A DNA stretch of 64,000 nt from Rariglobus sp041662485 (GTDB lineage Bacteria > Verrucomicrobiota > Verrucomicrobiia > Opitutales > Opitutaceae). Shown piece by piece: positions 15,077 to 23,451 of the stretch. A program made the translations under genes and the position numbers. Positions within the stretch are counted from its first letter, which is position 1. Every line of letters begins with the position of its first letter. The stretch lies in assembly GCA_041662485.1 (NCBI GenBank), contig JBAZSJ010000025.1, positions 1-64,000 on the forward strand, given 5' to 3'. The notes beneath the pieces are model-generated. The model saw nothing but the letters and a program-made list of their open reading frames with translations. It was not told the DNA's origin and searched no databases.

Positions 15077-16315
15077 TTAGTCGTTCGGCACGCCCGCCAT
15101 CGCCCGACCCGCGAGCCAGCCGGTCGTCCATGCGGCCTGAAAATTAAACCCGCCGGTCACGCCATCAATGTCGAGCAGCTCACCCGCAAAATGCAGCCCG
15201 GGGCATAGACGACTCTCCATCGTCTTGAAGTCCACCTCGCGCAGCCGCACGCCGCCGCAGGTGACAAACTCCTCCTTGTTGAGGCTCTTGCCCTCCACCG
15301 TGAACTCGCCCGCCGCGAGCTGCGCGGCAAAAGCCTCCAGCGCGGCATTCGACACCGAGGTCCACACCGTGTCCGGGGCGATGCCCGCCGCGACCGCCAG
15401 CCGCTCCCAAAGGCGCGAGGGCAGCGCAAACGGATTCCACGTCGTTATCTTTTTCTTCAAGTTCGCCGCGCGGGCCGCCACGAGCGTCGACTGAACCTGC
15501 GCGGGTGTTCGGTCGCCGACCCATGAAACGCCGAGGGTGAACTTGTAGCCGCGCTCCGCGAGTTCGCGCGCGCCCCAGGCGGAGAGCTTCAAGATCGCCG
15601 GCCCGCTCATGCCCCAGTGCGTGACGAGCAACGGCCCGCGTTCGCGCAAACGCGTGCCGCCCACCGAGGTCTCCGCGTCGAGCACCGACAGTCCTTCGAG
15701 TCCCCGGATGCGCGCGTCGTCGATATGAAAGGTAAACAGCGACGGCACCGGCGCCTCGATGGTGTGCCCGAGTTCCGCCGCGATGATGGAGCCCACCGAG
15801 CTTTTGTTGCCGCCGGTGGCCAGCAACATGCGGTCGAATTCGCCGACCGAGCCGTCGGTAAACTCGACGCGAAAACCGCCCGCTTCCATTCGCTCCACTT
15901 GGCGCACGCCCATGCTCGTGAAAATTTTCACCCCGGCCTTGTCCGCCGCCAATCGCAGGCAGTCCACGATGGTGCCGGAGTCGTCCGTCACGGGAAACAT
16001 GCGGCCGTCGTTTTCGGTCTTCAGCTCGACGCCGCGCGCCGCGAACCACCCGATGGTGTCCCGCGGACCGAAGCGGTTGAACGGGCCCATCAATTCGCGC
16101 CCGCCTCGGGGATAACGCTTCACCAATTCGCGCGGCTCGGGACAGGCGTGGGTGACGTTGCAACGACCGCCGCCGGAGACGCGGACCTTCGCCAGCGGAT
16201 GCGCGGTGGCCTCGTAAAGCACGACATGCGAGGAAGGGTTGGCCTCCGCGCAGGCGATCGCCGCGAAAAAACCGGCGGCGCCGCCGCCCACCACGATCAC
16301 ACGAGGAGAAGTCAT
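15077..16315 (-). CDS. HI0933-like flavoprotein (BaiN/RdsA family)
   Basis: Four hundred and twelve residues. An N-terminal FAD-binding Rossmann motif (VIVVGGGAAGFFAAIACAE), the family block KVRVSGGGRCNVTHA, and a C-terminal FAD motif (LHFAGELLDIDGVTGGFNFQAAWTTG) identify the HI0933/BaiN family of FAD-dependent oxidoreductases. The physiological substrate is unknown for most members. The start ATG at 16315 places the glycine-rich motif at residue 6; the frame upstream is not supported by a better start. Probably co-transcribed with the AEC permease downstream. Confidence 0.9.
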   Translation of the reverse strand: MTSPRVIVVGGGAAGFFAAIACAEANPSSHVVLYEATAHPLAKVRVSGGGRCNVTHACPEPRELVKRYPRGGRELMGPFNRFGPRDTIGWFAARGVELKTENDGRMFPVTDDSGTIVDCLRLAADKAGVKIFTSMGVRQVERMEAGGFRVEFTDGSVGEFDRMLLATGGNKSSVGSIIAAELGHTIEAPVPSLFTFHIDDARIRGLEGLSVLDAETSVGGTRLRERGPLLVTHWGMSGPAILKLSAWGARELAERGYKFTLGVSWVGDRTPAQVQSTLVAARAANLKKKITTWNPFALPSRLWERLAVAAGIAPDTVWTSVSNAALEAFAAQLAAGEFTVEGKSLNKEEFVTCGGVRLREVDFKTMESRLCPGLHFAGELLDIDGVTGGFNFQAAWTTGWLAGRAMAGVPND

Positions 16316-16363
16316 CACAGACCGGCCAGCGTGCGGGCCGTCCCCCGGGTTGTCGAAAACGAA

Positions 16364-16395
16364 AAACCGCCGCACCGGTGAAGGCGGCGGCGGTC
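16364..16395 (-). terminator. Terminator downstream of the Spy-like gene
   Basis: On the minus strand CCGCCGCC and GGTGCGGCGG flank a TTCACC loop and are followed by TTTTTCGTTTT. Confidence 0.7.
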
Positions 16396-16424
16396 GGGAG
16401 GGATCGGACAGTGCCGGCTAACGA

Positions 16425-16817
16425 TTATTGGGCAGGAGGAGGCCCCTTCTTGTCGCCGTGTTCTTTCTTGAGCGCTTCCAGCTTGGCCTTCTGCTCGGCG
16501 GTGAGCACGGCATCGACCTTGGCTTTGGCATCGTCCTGGATTTTCTTCACGTCATCCTTCTTGGAGTCGCGGTCGCCTTCCTTGTCCCGGAGGGCCTTCA
16601 TGGCGGCGCGGGTCTCTTCGCCGATCTTTTTGAGCTGGGCGACCTGGGCTTCGGTGAGGCCGAGCTTTTCTTTCAGGCCCAGGATGCGTTCTACGGGGCT
16701 GCCGCGCATTTCCTTCTTGGGGCGCGGCGGCGCGCCTTCTTCGGCGTAGATGGCGGGGGCGGCGAAGCCGATTGCGAGAGCGCAGACGGCGAGGAGATAT
16801 TTGCGAGTGCTTTTCAT
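16425..16817 (-). CDS. Small periplasmic Spy/CpxP-like protein
   Basis: One hundred and thirty residues with a signal peptide cleaved near IYAEE. The mature protein is Lys/Glu-rich and helical, with the LTEAQVAQLKKI and LTAEQKAKLEAL motifs typical of Spy/CpxP-type helical chaperones (the LTxxQ repeat family), which cradle unfolded or stressed proteins in the periplasm. A Pro-rich tail (KKGPPPAQ) ends the protein. It has its own terminator and is divergent from the metallopeptidase gene. The assignment rests on the two LTxxQ motifs and overall composition. Confidence 0.8.
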   Translation of the reverse strand: MKSTRKYLLAVCALAIGFAAPAIYAEEGAPPRPKKEMRGSPVERILGLKEKLGLTEAQVAQLKKIGEETRAAMKALRDKEGDRDSKKDDVKKIQDDAKAKVDAVLTAEQKAKLEALKKEHGDKKGPPPAQ

Positions 16818-16895
16818 GGTGGGTTGAATTTTGAGTTAGGCGGTAACATGCAGGATGACGCCGCCGACGTGCGCGCGTTACATCGGTTTCAACAC

Positions 16896-17267
16896 ATGAC
16901 GCTCATTCAGCTCACCTCTCTCGCCGCGCCGGTCGTAGAAAAGGCGCAAAAAAAACTTCCCGCTCCTTTGCGTGAATTGGCGGAAAACATCCCTGTTCAC
17001 TACGAGGCTCTGCCCGGACAGCATCTTCTCGATGAAGGCTTTGAGGACGACATTCTCGGGTTGTTCACCGGATCGGCTTACGGGACCGAATTTCACGAGG
17101 ATCAGCCGATGCCCGCGCAAATTATTCTCTTCCTGGAGAATCTCTGGGACTTCGCCGAGGGCGACCGCGGGATTTTTTGCGACGAGGTGCGCATCACCTA
17201 CCTGCACGAGCTTGGCCATTACTTCGGTTGGGACGAGGACGAGCTGGCCGAACGCGGACTGGAGTGA
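16896..17267 (+). CDS. Minimal metallopeptidase, zincin-like (PF06262 type)
   Basis: One hundred and twenty-three residues. The zinc motif HELGHYFGWDEDEL near the C-terminus, preceded by the strand block EVRITYLHEL, is that of the small MinPP/DUF1025 family; HExxH would provide two ligands and a catalytic glutamate, and the downstream Asp/Glu cluster a third ligand. The middle contains LFTGSAYGTEFHED, also family-typical. The ATG at 16896 is chosen; the longer open frame upstream lies antisense to the Spy-like gene. Proteolytic activity of this family is little characterised. Confidence 0.85.
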   Translation: MTLIQLTSLAAPVVEKAQKKLPAPLRELAENIPVHYEALPGQHLLDEGFEDDILGLFTGSAYGTEFHEDQPMPAQIILFLENLWDFAEGDRGIFCDEVRITYLHELGHYFGWDEDELAERGLE

Positions 17268-17339
17268 GCCCTCGTGGAACCTCCGCGACTCCACGCTTTC
17301 CATCCGGCCGCGCTTTGCCATAGTGCATCGAATCTCTTT

Positions 17340-18023
17340 ATGAAAAAACTCCTCTGCCTTCTCCTGGGTCTCGCGACCTCCGCCGCCCTCCGCGCGGATG
17401 CGAACACCGACCACGACACGTTCGTGAAGCGCGTCGAAACCTGCGAAGCCATCATCCGCGAGTTTCAGGCCGATCCGACCGTCGCCATCCCGTCCGAGGT
17501 CCTGCAGCGCGCCAAGGCCTTCGTCATCGTCAACCAGTTCAAGGCCGGCATCCTCCTCGGCTTTCAGGCGGGCTACGGCACGATCCTGGTAAAAAAATCG
17601 AACGGCCAGTGGAGCATCCCCGTCCTCGTCAGCTCCGGTGACGCCAGCCTCGGCCTGCAGCTCGGCGGCTCTTCCGTTCAGGCGGTCTACGTCATCATGA
17701 ACGAGAACACCCCCAGCCTCCTCTTCGAAGGCCGTTTCAACATCGGCGTCGACGCCCAGGCCATCGCCGGCCCCCGCGTCGCCGAGAAGGAAAAGTGGAA
17801 TCGCGAGCTGCTCAACACGCCCGTCCTGGTCTATTCCAAGAAAAAAGGCCTCTACGCCGGCGCCACGGTGAAGACCGGCTACCTCACCCGCAGCGACTCC
17901 ATCAACCGCGCCTACTACGGCGTCCCCTACGATCTGCCCGAGCTGCTCTACGGTGATTACGTGAAGCCGATCCCCGCCGAAGTGCAGCCACTCATGAAAT
18001 ACGTCTCCACGCTTTCTCCGTAA
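17340..18023 (+). CDS. SYLF-domain (Ysc84-like) secreted lipid-binding protein
   Basis: Two hundred and twenty-seven residues. A signal peptide (MKKLLCLLLGLATSAALRAD) is followed by the SYLF domain: helices VLQRAKAFVIVNQFKAG, the strand-turn QAGYGTILVKKSNGQWS and the LQLGGSSVQAVYVIMNE motif with further beta strands to LYAGATVKTG. SYLF proteins bind phosphoinositides or other lipids; bacterial members are periplasmic and of uncertain role. The gene sits 72 bases after the metallopeptidase and eight before a VOC gene, so the last two are probably an operon. Confidence 0.85.
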   Translation: MKKLLCLLLGLATSAALRADANTDHDTFVKRVETCEAIIREFQADPTVAIPSEVLQRAKAFVIVNQFKAGILLGFQAGYGTILVKKSNGQWSIPVLVSSGDASLGLQLGGSSVQAVYVIMNENTPSLLFEGRFNIGVDAQAIAGPRVAEKEKWNRELLNTPVLVYSKKKGLYAGATVKTGYLTRSDSINRAYYGVPYDLPELLYGDYVKPIPAEVQPLMKYVSTLSP

Positions 18024-18030
18024 ATCCGCC

Positions 18031-18450
18031 ATGGCCAATCCCGCGCACGGCGTCGGTTTCCACCACGTCGCCCTTAAGTCAAAATCCTGGGACGCCTCGC
18101 TCGCCTTCTACAAGGGCGTCCTCGGCTTCACCGAGAAAATTCTCTGGGCCTACCCCGACGGCAACCGCGCCGGCATGTTCGACACCGGCGGCGGCAACTA
18201 CCTGGAAATCTTCGAAGACCCCAACTACACGCCCTCGCCCAACGGCGCGCTCCTGCACCTCGCGCTTCGCACCAACGCGGTGGACGACGTCGTCGCCCGC
18301 GTCCGTGCCGCCGGCTGCAAGATCACCGTCGAGCCGAAGGACGTGACCATCAAGACGACCAACGGCGTCGGTCCCGTGCCCATCCGCATCGCGTTTTTCG
18401 AAGGCCCCAACGGCGAGACTTGGGAACTGTTTCAAAACGAGCTGACGTGA
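18031..18450 (+). CDS. VOC superfamily (glyoxalase-like) protein
   Basis: One hundred and thirty-nine residues forming two beta-alpha-beta-beta-beta modules. Likely metal ligands are the histidine in GFHHVALKS, a histidine in LLHLALR and the glutamate in GETWELFQ near the C-terminus. The usual recognition block LAFYKGVLGF(T) is present. VOC proteins include lyases, dioxygenases and resistance proteins; nothing here specifies the substrate. It begins eight bases after the SYLF gene, suggesting co-translation, and a long palindrome follows the stop codon. Confidence 0.87.
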   Translation: MANPAHGVGFHHVALKSKSWDASLAFYKGVLGFTEKILWAYPDGNRAGMFDTGGGNYLEIFEDPNYTPSPNGALLHLALRTNAVDDVVARVRAAGCKITVEPKDVTIKTTNGVGPVPIRIAFFEGPNGETWELFQNELT

Positions 18451-18458
18451 TTGATTGA

Positions 18459-18541
18459 TGTAGGCCCGACCGCTGGTCGGGCTTCCGATCAGGCTGCCGG
18501 ACAATCAAATCGTCGAAACCCGACCAGCGGTCGGGCCTACA
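18459..18541. repeat. Long palindromic repeat (TGTAGGCCCGACC family)
   Basis: TGTAGGCCCGACCGCTGGTC is matched by its perfect complement ending at 18541, with internal hairpins in each half. It separates the convergent VOC and PlsC-fusion genes and touches the latter's stop codon. Confidence 0.85.
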
Positions 18542-21454
18542 TCATTGCTGCAGCCACGTTAGCGCCGGCCGCTTGACCGAACCGGCCAGCTCGCCGGCGT
18601 CCGCCCACACGCACTCGCCGGTGCGCTCGTCGCCATCGAGGAAGGCCACGAAATCCAGCAGCGGCCCGCCGTCGGGCGACATCCACAACTTCACGATGTC
18701 CACCGCCGGCAGCGTCTTTCGCCCGAGGATTTCCTCCAGCGGGAAATCGATCATGCCGTTGAGCGAGCGATACACCACCTCGGTGCACACCAGCTTGTCC
18801 GCGCTGAAGAAATCAAAATCGAAGTCGTAGGGTTTTCCCGCGTGGCTGAACGCCCGCGCGATCACCTCCGCTTTTTGCAGCGGGGTCAGTCTCGGACGCA
18901 GCACGGCCACCGAATCGGCCTCGCCGATCGAGTGCTCCACCGTGGAAAACACCACGCCTTCGCTCACCGCCTCGATGATCGCGTGCTGGTGGCCGCTCGC
19001 ATCGCGCTTCGCGAACTCGTCCCAGTGCTTGAGGACGCGCAAGTCCTGGTCGAAGCCCTCCGCCTTCAACTGCTCCGGCGTGCCCACATAAAGCGCCGAG
19101 TGCGGCCAGTAGCCGGGCAGAAACGCGTTCGAGAGAAACCAGTTTCTCCGCTCCACAATGATGTCGCCCGGCTGCAGCAGCGGACGCAGCCGCTCCATGA
19201 GCTCCGCGGTGACGAGCGGCTTGCCGTGGCGCGGCTCGCGGATCTTCGTGTCGCCGATGAGCGTCGAGACCGCCGAACTCGCCTGATAATAACCACCCTT
19301 CGCCACCCCCTTCACATCGGCCAGAGCCGTGTCGATCTTGTAGGCGAACAACCCCTGGGGCAACTCCGCGGTGTTCTTCGCGGCCAGCAGGATGGACGCA
19401 TGAAATTTCTCGTAGGGCTCGCCCGTCATCAACCCCGTCGTCCGCCAGTCCGGCAGCGTTTTCAGGTAGTTTTTCCAGCCGTTTTCCAGCCAGCGGCGGT
19501 TCTCCGCGTTGGCGAGATTGGCGCGGATGAGATTGTAGGTGCCCGCCCGCAGATCCCAACGCGGCTCCGCCTCGTTGAGTTTCTTGATCGCCGTTTCCTG
19601 ACCGTCGAACGCGCGCACAAAACGCACCGAGTAGTCGTAGGCCACCGCCACCGCCGTGTATTGGAGCAGCAAGGCCCGCAGGCGCGCCGCCTCCGGCTCG
19701 ATGTCCTCGTTCCGCTGGTATTTCCAACCGGTGCGCAGCAACACCGTGCGATAGCTCAAAAACGTGAGCAGCATCCGCCGGATTTCCTCGTCGTCGGCCT
19801 GCTTATAATAACTGCGCCGGCCCGCCTTCAGGTCGGCCTCGAACGCGCGGAACGTCTTCTCCAGCCCGTCGAGTCCGTCGATCACCGCGACCAGCGCGCG
19901 TTCGTCGGCCTCCATCTGCTCGGCCAGTTGCGCCGGCTTCAACACCGCCAGGTCGGGCGTGTCGGGGCGGAAGAAATCCGTCGGCCGGTCGCGCAGCAGC
20001 CACGCGCCAAACCCGACCGCCAGCGCGAGACACGCCGCGCCCACCGTCACGTTCAGCCACACCGGCGGACGATAACGCCGCGTGGCCGCCATCACGGTCG
20101 TCTCCGCCGGAGGCGACACGGCGGCGAACTCCGCCGCCAGCTCGCCCAGCTCGCGAACGACCTCGGCCTGCGAGGCGAGCAACGCCGCCCTCCGCTTCGG
20201 ACGGAAAAGCAGTTTCGCCTGCGCGAGCAACCGAGGGAAAAGCCGTTTCCAGCGGCGCGCGTTGTCCAGCGCGACCAGACCGCTCACCGGCATAAGCACA
20301 AGCCACGTCACCAGCACCCACGTCACAAAATAATCGCGCACCCACCAGGCCGTGAAGACATACCACGCCCCGTAAACCGGCACTCCCAGCAGCAGGCGGT
20401 TCAGCGCCAGCGTCATCTTGCCCGGCGCGGGCATCCATGTGCTCCCGAACCGCACCACTAGGTAAGGCGCGATGTGCATGATCGCGCCGAAAGCCCCAAA
20501 CAGTGCTCCCACGACGAGCTTGAAGCCCGTGAATAAAAACGAACCCGCCAGCCTCCGGCCGCGCAACGACAGAGCCTCCTCGTTCGCGGGCACTCCCGCC
20601 GCACGCAACGCCTCGCTGTGCGCCCGCACGCGTGCCGCCGCCGTCTCGGCGCGCGGACGGTCCGTGCGATAAAAATGGTTGATCGCGTCCACCGCCGCCT
20701 GCTGACGGCGCAGCCCGACGAGCGCGTTCTTCCGCTTGAACCCCGCCGCCGGCAGCAGCGCCTCCAGATCGTCCAGCAACGGCTGCCACTCCGCCTCGTC
20801 GAGGTGCAGCACGACGGACTTCAGCCGCGCGTTGAGCTCGGCCGTGAGCGTGCGCATGGCGAGGTGCTCGTCGCCGTTGTTTTGGGCGAGCCACGCCGCG
20901 GCGTCCACCGGCTCGCCGACCTTGAGCCACACGGCGCTGCGAAACCGTTCCTTTTGCTCGTAGTGCAGGCCCACCGGCACGATCTTCAGTCCCTGCGCGC
21001 CCGCCGCGACCGCCTGCAAGGCGAGCCGCGCCGCGCCCGAGCGCACCAGACCGAGATGGTTTTGATCGTGGCTTTTGCCCTCGGGAAAGATGCCCATGAC
21101 ATGCCCGGCCGCGACCTGCCTCGCGGCTTCCGCCAGCGACTCCAGGTTCTTGGAAACCTGGCTGCGGTCGTCGCTCCCGCGATAGGCCGGCACCATGCCG
21201 AGCGCATAAAGCAGCTTCCCGAAAAACGGGATGGAGAACAACGGGGCCTTCGCCATGAGCCGCACCGGCCGCCGCGCCGCGATGCCGAGCAGCACGGGAT
21301 CGATCAGCGAATTCGGATGGTTCGCCACCAGCAGCACGGGGCCGGACAGCGGGATGTTGTCCGCGCCCGTCACCTCGATGCGCGGATAATAAAACCTGAT
21401 CATAGAGCGGACCAGCCGCCGCGCGAAGGAACCGGAAAATTCGGATAGGGCCAT
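18542..21454 (-). CDS. PlsC acyltransferase fused to a YiiX-like NlpC/P60-type cysteine peptidase
   Basis: Nine hundred and seventy residues. Residues about 1-250 form a PlsC/LPLAT acyltransferase with NHPNSLIDP (His46, Asp52) and FPEGKSHD, the variant seen in 'NHPN' acyltransferases. Several hydrophobic segments follow (about 310-420 and one near 495-515). The C-terminal 250 residues carry the YiiX/YebB permuted papain-like signature: GDIIVERRNWFLSN, the histidine in WPHSALYVG and the cysteine in CTEVVYRSLNG. Lysophospholipid acylation and amide/ester hydrolysis in one membrane protein would be an unusual pairing. Start chosen at the ATG giving MALSEFSG. Confidence 0.85.
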   Translation of the reverse strand: MALSEFSGSFARRLVRSMIRFYYPRIEVTGADNIPLSGPVLLVANHPNSLIDPVLLGIAARRPVRLMAKAPLFSIPFFGKLLYALGMVPAYRGSDDRSQVSKNLESLAEAARQVAAGHVMGIFPEGKSHDQNHLGLVRSGAARLALQAVAAGAQGLKIVPVGLHYEQKERFRSAVWLKVGEPVDAAAWLAQNNGDEHLAMRTLTAELNARLKSVVLHLDEAEWQPLLDDLEALLPAAGFKRKNALVGLRRQQAAVDAINHFYRTDRPRAETAAARVRAHSEALRAAGVPANEEALSLRGRRLAGSFLFTGFKLVVGALFGAFGAIMHIAPYLVVRFGSTWMPAPGKMTLALNRLLLGVPVYGAWYVFTAWWVRDYFVTWVLVTWLVLMPVSGLVALDNARRWKRLFPRLLAQAKLLFRPKRRAALLASQAEVVRELGELAAEFAAVSPPAETTVMAATRRYRPPVWLNVTVGAACLALAVGFGAWLLRDRPTDFFRPDTPDLAVLKPAQLAEQMEADERALVAVIDGLDGLEKTFRAFEADLKAGRRSYYKQADDEEIRRMLLTFLSYRTVLLRTGWKYQRNEDIEPEAARLRALLLQYTAVAVAYDYSVRFVRAFDGQETAIKKLNEAEPRWDLRAGTYNLIRANLANAENRRWLENGWKNYLKTLPDWRTTGLMTGEPYEKFHASILLAAKNTAELPQGLFAYKIDTALADVKGVAKGGYYQASSAVSTLIGDTKIREPRHGKPLVTAELMERLRPLLQPGDIIVERRNWFLSNAFLPGYWPHSALYVGTPEQLKAEGFDQDLRVLKHWDEFAKRDASGHQHAIIEAVSEGVVFSTVEHSIGEADSVAVLRPRLTPLQKAEVIARAFSHAGKPYDFDFDFFSADKLVCTEVVYRSLNGMIDFPLEEILGRKTLPAVDIVKLWMSPDGGPLLDFVAFLDGDERTGECVWADAGELAGSVKRPALTWLQQ

Positions 21455-21473
21455 GGTAAGAAAGTGGATTGAA

Positions 21474-21550
21474 AGGTGGACGGCGACCTCCGGGCGCCGT
21501 CTGAAGTCTTTAGGCGTTCGCAACGGCGCTCGGAGATCGCCGTCCACCTT
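21474..21550. repeat. Palindromic repeat (AGGTGGACGGCG family) overlapping the pncC end
   Basis: AGGTGGACGGCGACCTCCGG is mirrored by CGGAGATCGCCGTCCACCT. The same family occurs at 26739-26811. The repeat encodes the last residues (GGRRSPSAVANA) and stop of the amidase gene. Confidence 0.75.
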
Positions 21551-22067
21551 TTGGCATTGTGGCGCGTGGGGCATTATCACGCAGATAGGCCGTGAGTTCG
21601 CCTATCACCGCATCCGTCACCGCCGCCTGCGCCTCGACGCGCGTCATGCCCGGACACACAATGCGCCCGGTAACAATCTGCCAGCGACGCGGAGCGATCC
21701 GGTGCGCGATCGCCCAAAACGCAAACGGCTCGTCCACGCCGCGCGCCTGCGAAGGCTCGGCGTAGCCGGTCGTCGCCACCGCCACATCGGCTCCGAAAAG
21801 CCGCGCCACGCCGCACGCCATCTGCGCGGCGACCTCGGACGAGACACAATCCACCTTGGCTGCGGCGGCGCGTTTCACGCCAAGATGTTTCACCTTCTGG
21901 TCGAGCGTGTAGGCCGTGATGCCGCCGAGAAAATAACCCGACGAGCCGGACACCGCCGTGATCGCCGCCTGCACACGTCCTCCCGTCATGCTCTCGGCGA
22001 CGGCCAGCGTGAGCGACGGCTCGCGCAAACAGAGGGTTTTCAATTCTTGCGCGGCTGGAACGGGCAT
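21510..22067 (-). CDS. pncC: CinA C-terminal domain protein, nicotinamide-nucleotide amidase type
   Basis: One hundred and eighty-five residues. Family motifs are AVAESMTGGRVQAAIT, GSSGYFLGGITAYTLDQKVKHLGV and VAVATTGYAEPSQ, as in stand-alone PncC/CinA C-terminal proteins that deamidate nicotinamide mononucleotide in NAD recycling. One oddity is TTGYAEPS where many members read TTGIAGPxG, so the loop near the active site differs and activity should not be taken for granted. The start at 22067 gives the usual short N-terminus. Its C-terminal tail is encoded by a palindromic repeat. Confidence 0.82.
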   Translation of the reverse strand: MPVPAAQELKTLCLREPSLTLAVAESMTGGRVQAAITAVSGSSGYFLGGITAYTLDQKVKHLGVKRAAAAKVDCVSSEVAAQMACGVARLFGADVAVATTGYAEPSQARGVDEPFAFWAIAHRIAPRRWQIVTGRIVCPGMTRVEAQAAVTDAVIGELTAYLRDNAPRATMPKGGRRSPSAVANA

Positions 22068-22078
22068 GACGCGGGAGC

Positions 22079-22612
22079 TTACGTTTTCTTGGGTGCGCGG
22101 CGAGCCTCCGTGCGCAGGTGTTTCCGCACCCGCCAGCGCTGCGTCTTCGCGACGATGTAGCCGACGCATTTCGCCGTGCCGCAGCGACAGGGATGCGAAC
22201 GCCAGTTCTCCACCCCGAAACCGTAGTCGAAGGTCAGCTCCTCCCCTTCCTCGATGTCACGCAACGCCATGATCCAAATGCGTCCGCGGATCTTCTGGCT
22301 CTCGCAGTTCCCTTCGCACGAATGGTTGATGAGCCTCGCCGTGTTCCAGGCCATGCTTCCGTCGAGATCGTGGCGCTTGTTGAGCTCGAAAATATACACG
22401 CAGCCGTCGTCGCCGCCGCGCTTCGCCTTTTCCAGGCGCAGTTCCTCGCGCCGTTCGGATTCCACCTTCGTGATGCGTTCGCCGAGGTATTCGATGATCT
22501 TCGTGCCGCTCGGGATCGCCTTGCTCGCGTAAAGCCCGCGTCCGTGGATGGCGGAGGAGCGCAACTCGGCCCAGGGCGAACGCGTGCGCGGCCGGCGTGA
22601 TGCGGCGCTCAT
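22079..22612 (-). CDS. SET-domain protein, putative lysine methyltransferase
   Basis: One hundred and seventy-seven residues. The SET core is clear: SSAIHGRGLYASKAIPSGTKIIEY, the pseudoknot motif RLINHSCEGNCE and ELTFDYGF, followed by a cysteine-rich post-SET segment CRCGTAKCVGYI. Such domains transfer a methyl group from S-adenosylmethionine to lysine side chains. Bacterial members often have unknown targets. The start ATG overlaps the stop of exonuclease III by four bases (ATGA), so the two genes are translationally coupled. The basic C-terminus (RRAPKKT) may contact nucleic acid. Confidence 0.9.
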   Translation of the reverse strand: MSAASRRPRTRSPWAELRSSAIHGRGLYASKAIPSGTKIIEYLGERITKVESERREELRLEKAKRGGDDGCVYIFELNKRHDLDGSMAWNTARLINHSCEGNCESQKIRGRIWIMALRDIEEGEELTFDYGFGVENWRSHPCRCGTAKCVGYIVAKTQRWRVRKHLRTEARRAPKKT

Positions 22613-23367
22613 GCCTTCAGCTCCAATCCCACGGGGCAATGGTCGCTGCCCATCACATGCGGCTCGATCCACGCGCGCTTGAAGCGCGGCTTGAGCGCGG
22701 ACGACGCCAGAAAGTAGTCGATGCGCCACCCGATGTTGCGCGGACGCGCCCCGGCGCGGTAGGTCCACCACGAGTAGTGGCCGGGGCCTTTTTCAAACTC
22801 GCGAAACGTGTCCACCAGCCCCGCGCCCAGAAACTCCCGGAAGCCCGCGCGCTCCTCGTCGCTGAAACCGGGGTTGCCGACGTTTTCCTTCGGGCGGGCG
22901 AGGTCGATCTCCTCGTGCGCCACGTTCAGGTCGCCGCACACCACCACGGGCTTTTTCGCTTCGAGCGCCTTCAGGTAGGCGAGAAAGTCGCGGTCCCACT
23001 GCCGACGATACGGCAGGCGGGCTAATTCGTTTTGCGCGTTCGGCACGTAGACATTGACGAGAAAGAAGTCCGCAAACTCCGCCGTGATCACGCGCCCCTC
23101 CTGGTCGTGCAGCTCGTGGCCGAGGCCATACGTGACCGACAGCGGCGCGTGCTTCGTGAAGACCGCCGTGCCGCTGTAGCCCTTCTTCACGGCGGCGTTC
23201 CAGAACGGCGTGTAGCCGGTCGGCCACGTCACGCTCTGCACATCGCCGGGGTGGCACTTCGTTTCCTGAAGGCAGATCACGTCGGCTCCCGTGCCGATCA
23301 TGTAGTCGGCAAAACCCTTTTGCAGCACGGCGCGGAGGCCGTTCACGTTCCAGGAGACAAGTTTCAT
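22609..23367 (-). CDS. xth: Exodeoxyribonuclease III / AP endonuclease (ExoA/XthA family)
   Basis: Two hundred and fifty-two residues, standard length. The metal-dependent endonuclease/exonuclease/phosphatase motifs are intact: SWNVNGLRA, ICLQETK (catalytic Glu), VNVYVPN, CGDLNVAHEEIDLARPK, RIDYFLAS and the terminal SDHCPVGLEL with the catalytic Asp-His. These enzymes incise abasic sites and trim 3' ends in base-excision repair. The start at 23367 gives MKLVSWNVNG; the much longer frame upstream is antisense to the PLP enzyme. It is coupled to the SET gene and divergent from the PLP enzyme gene. Confidence 0.95.
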   Translation of the reverse strand: MKLVSWNVNGLRAVLQKGFADYMIGTGADVICLQETKCHPGDVQSVTWPTGYTPFWNAAVKKGYSGTAVFTKHAPLSVTYGLGHELHDQEGRVITAEFADFFLVNVYVPNAQNELARLPYRRQWDRDFLAYLKALEAKKPVVVCGDLNVAHEEIDLARPKENVGNPGFSDEERAGFREFLGAGLVDTFREFEKGPGHYSWWTYRAGARPRNIGWRIDYFLASSALKPRFKRAWIEPHVMGSDHCPVGLELKA

Positions 23368-23451
23368 GCGTGCGCGACCTTCGACGGTCGGCGGCGCGGT
23401 TTCAATACTGGCGTTGCCAGCGGCAGGGTGATTCTTCACGTTTTGCGCCCC

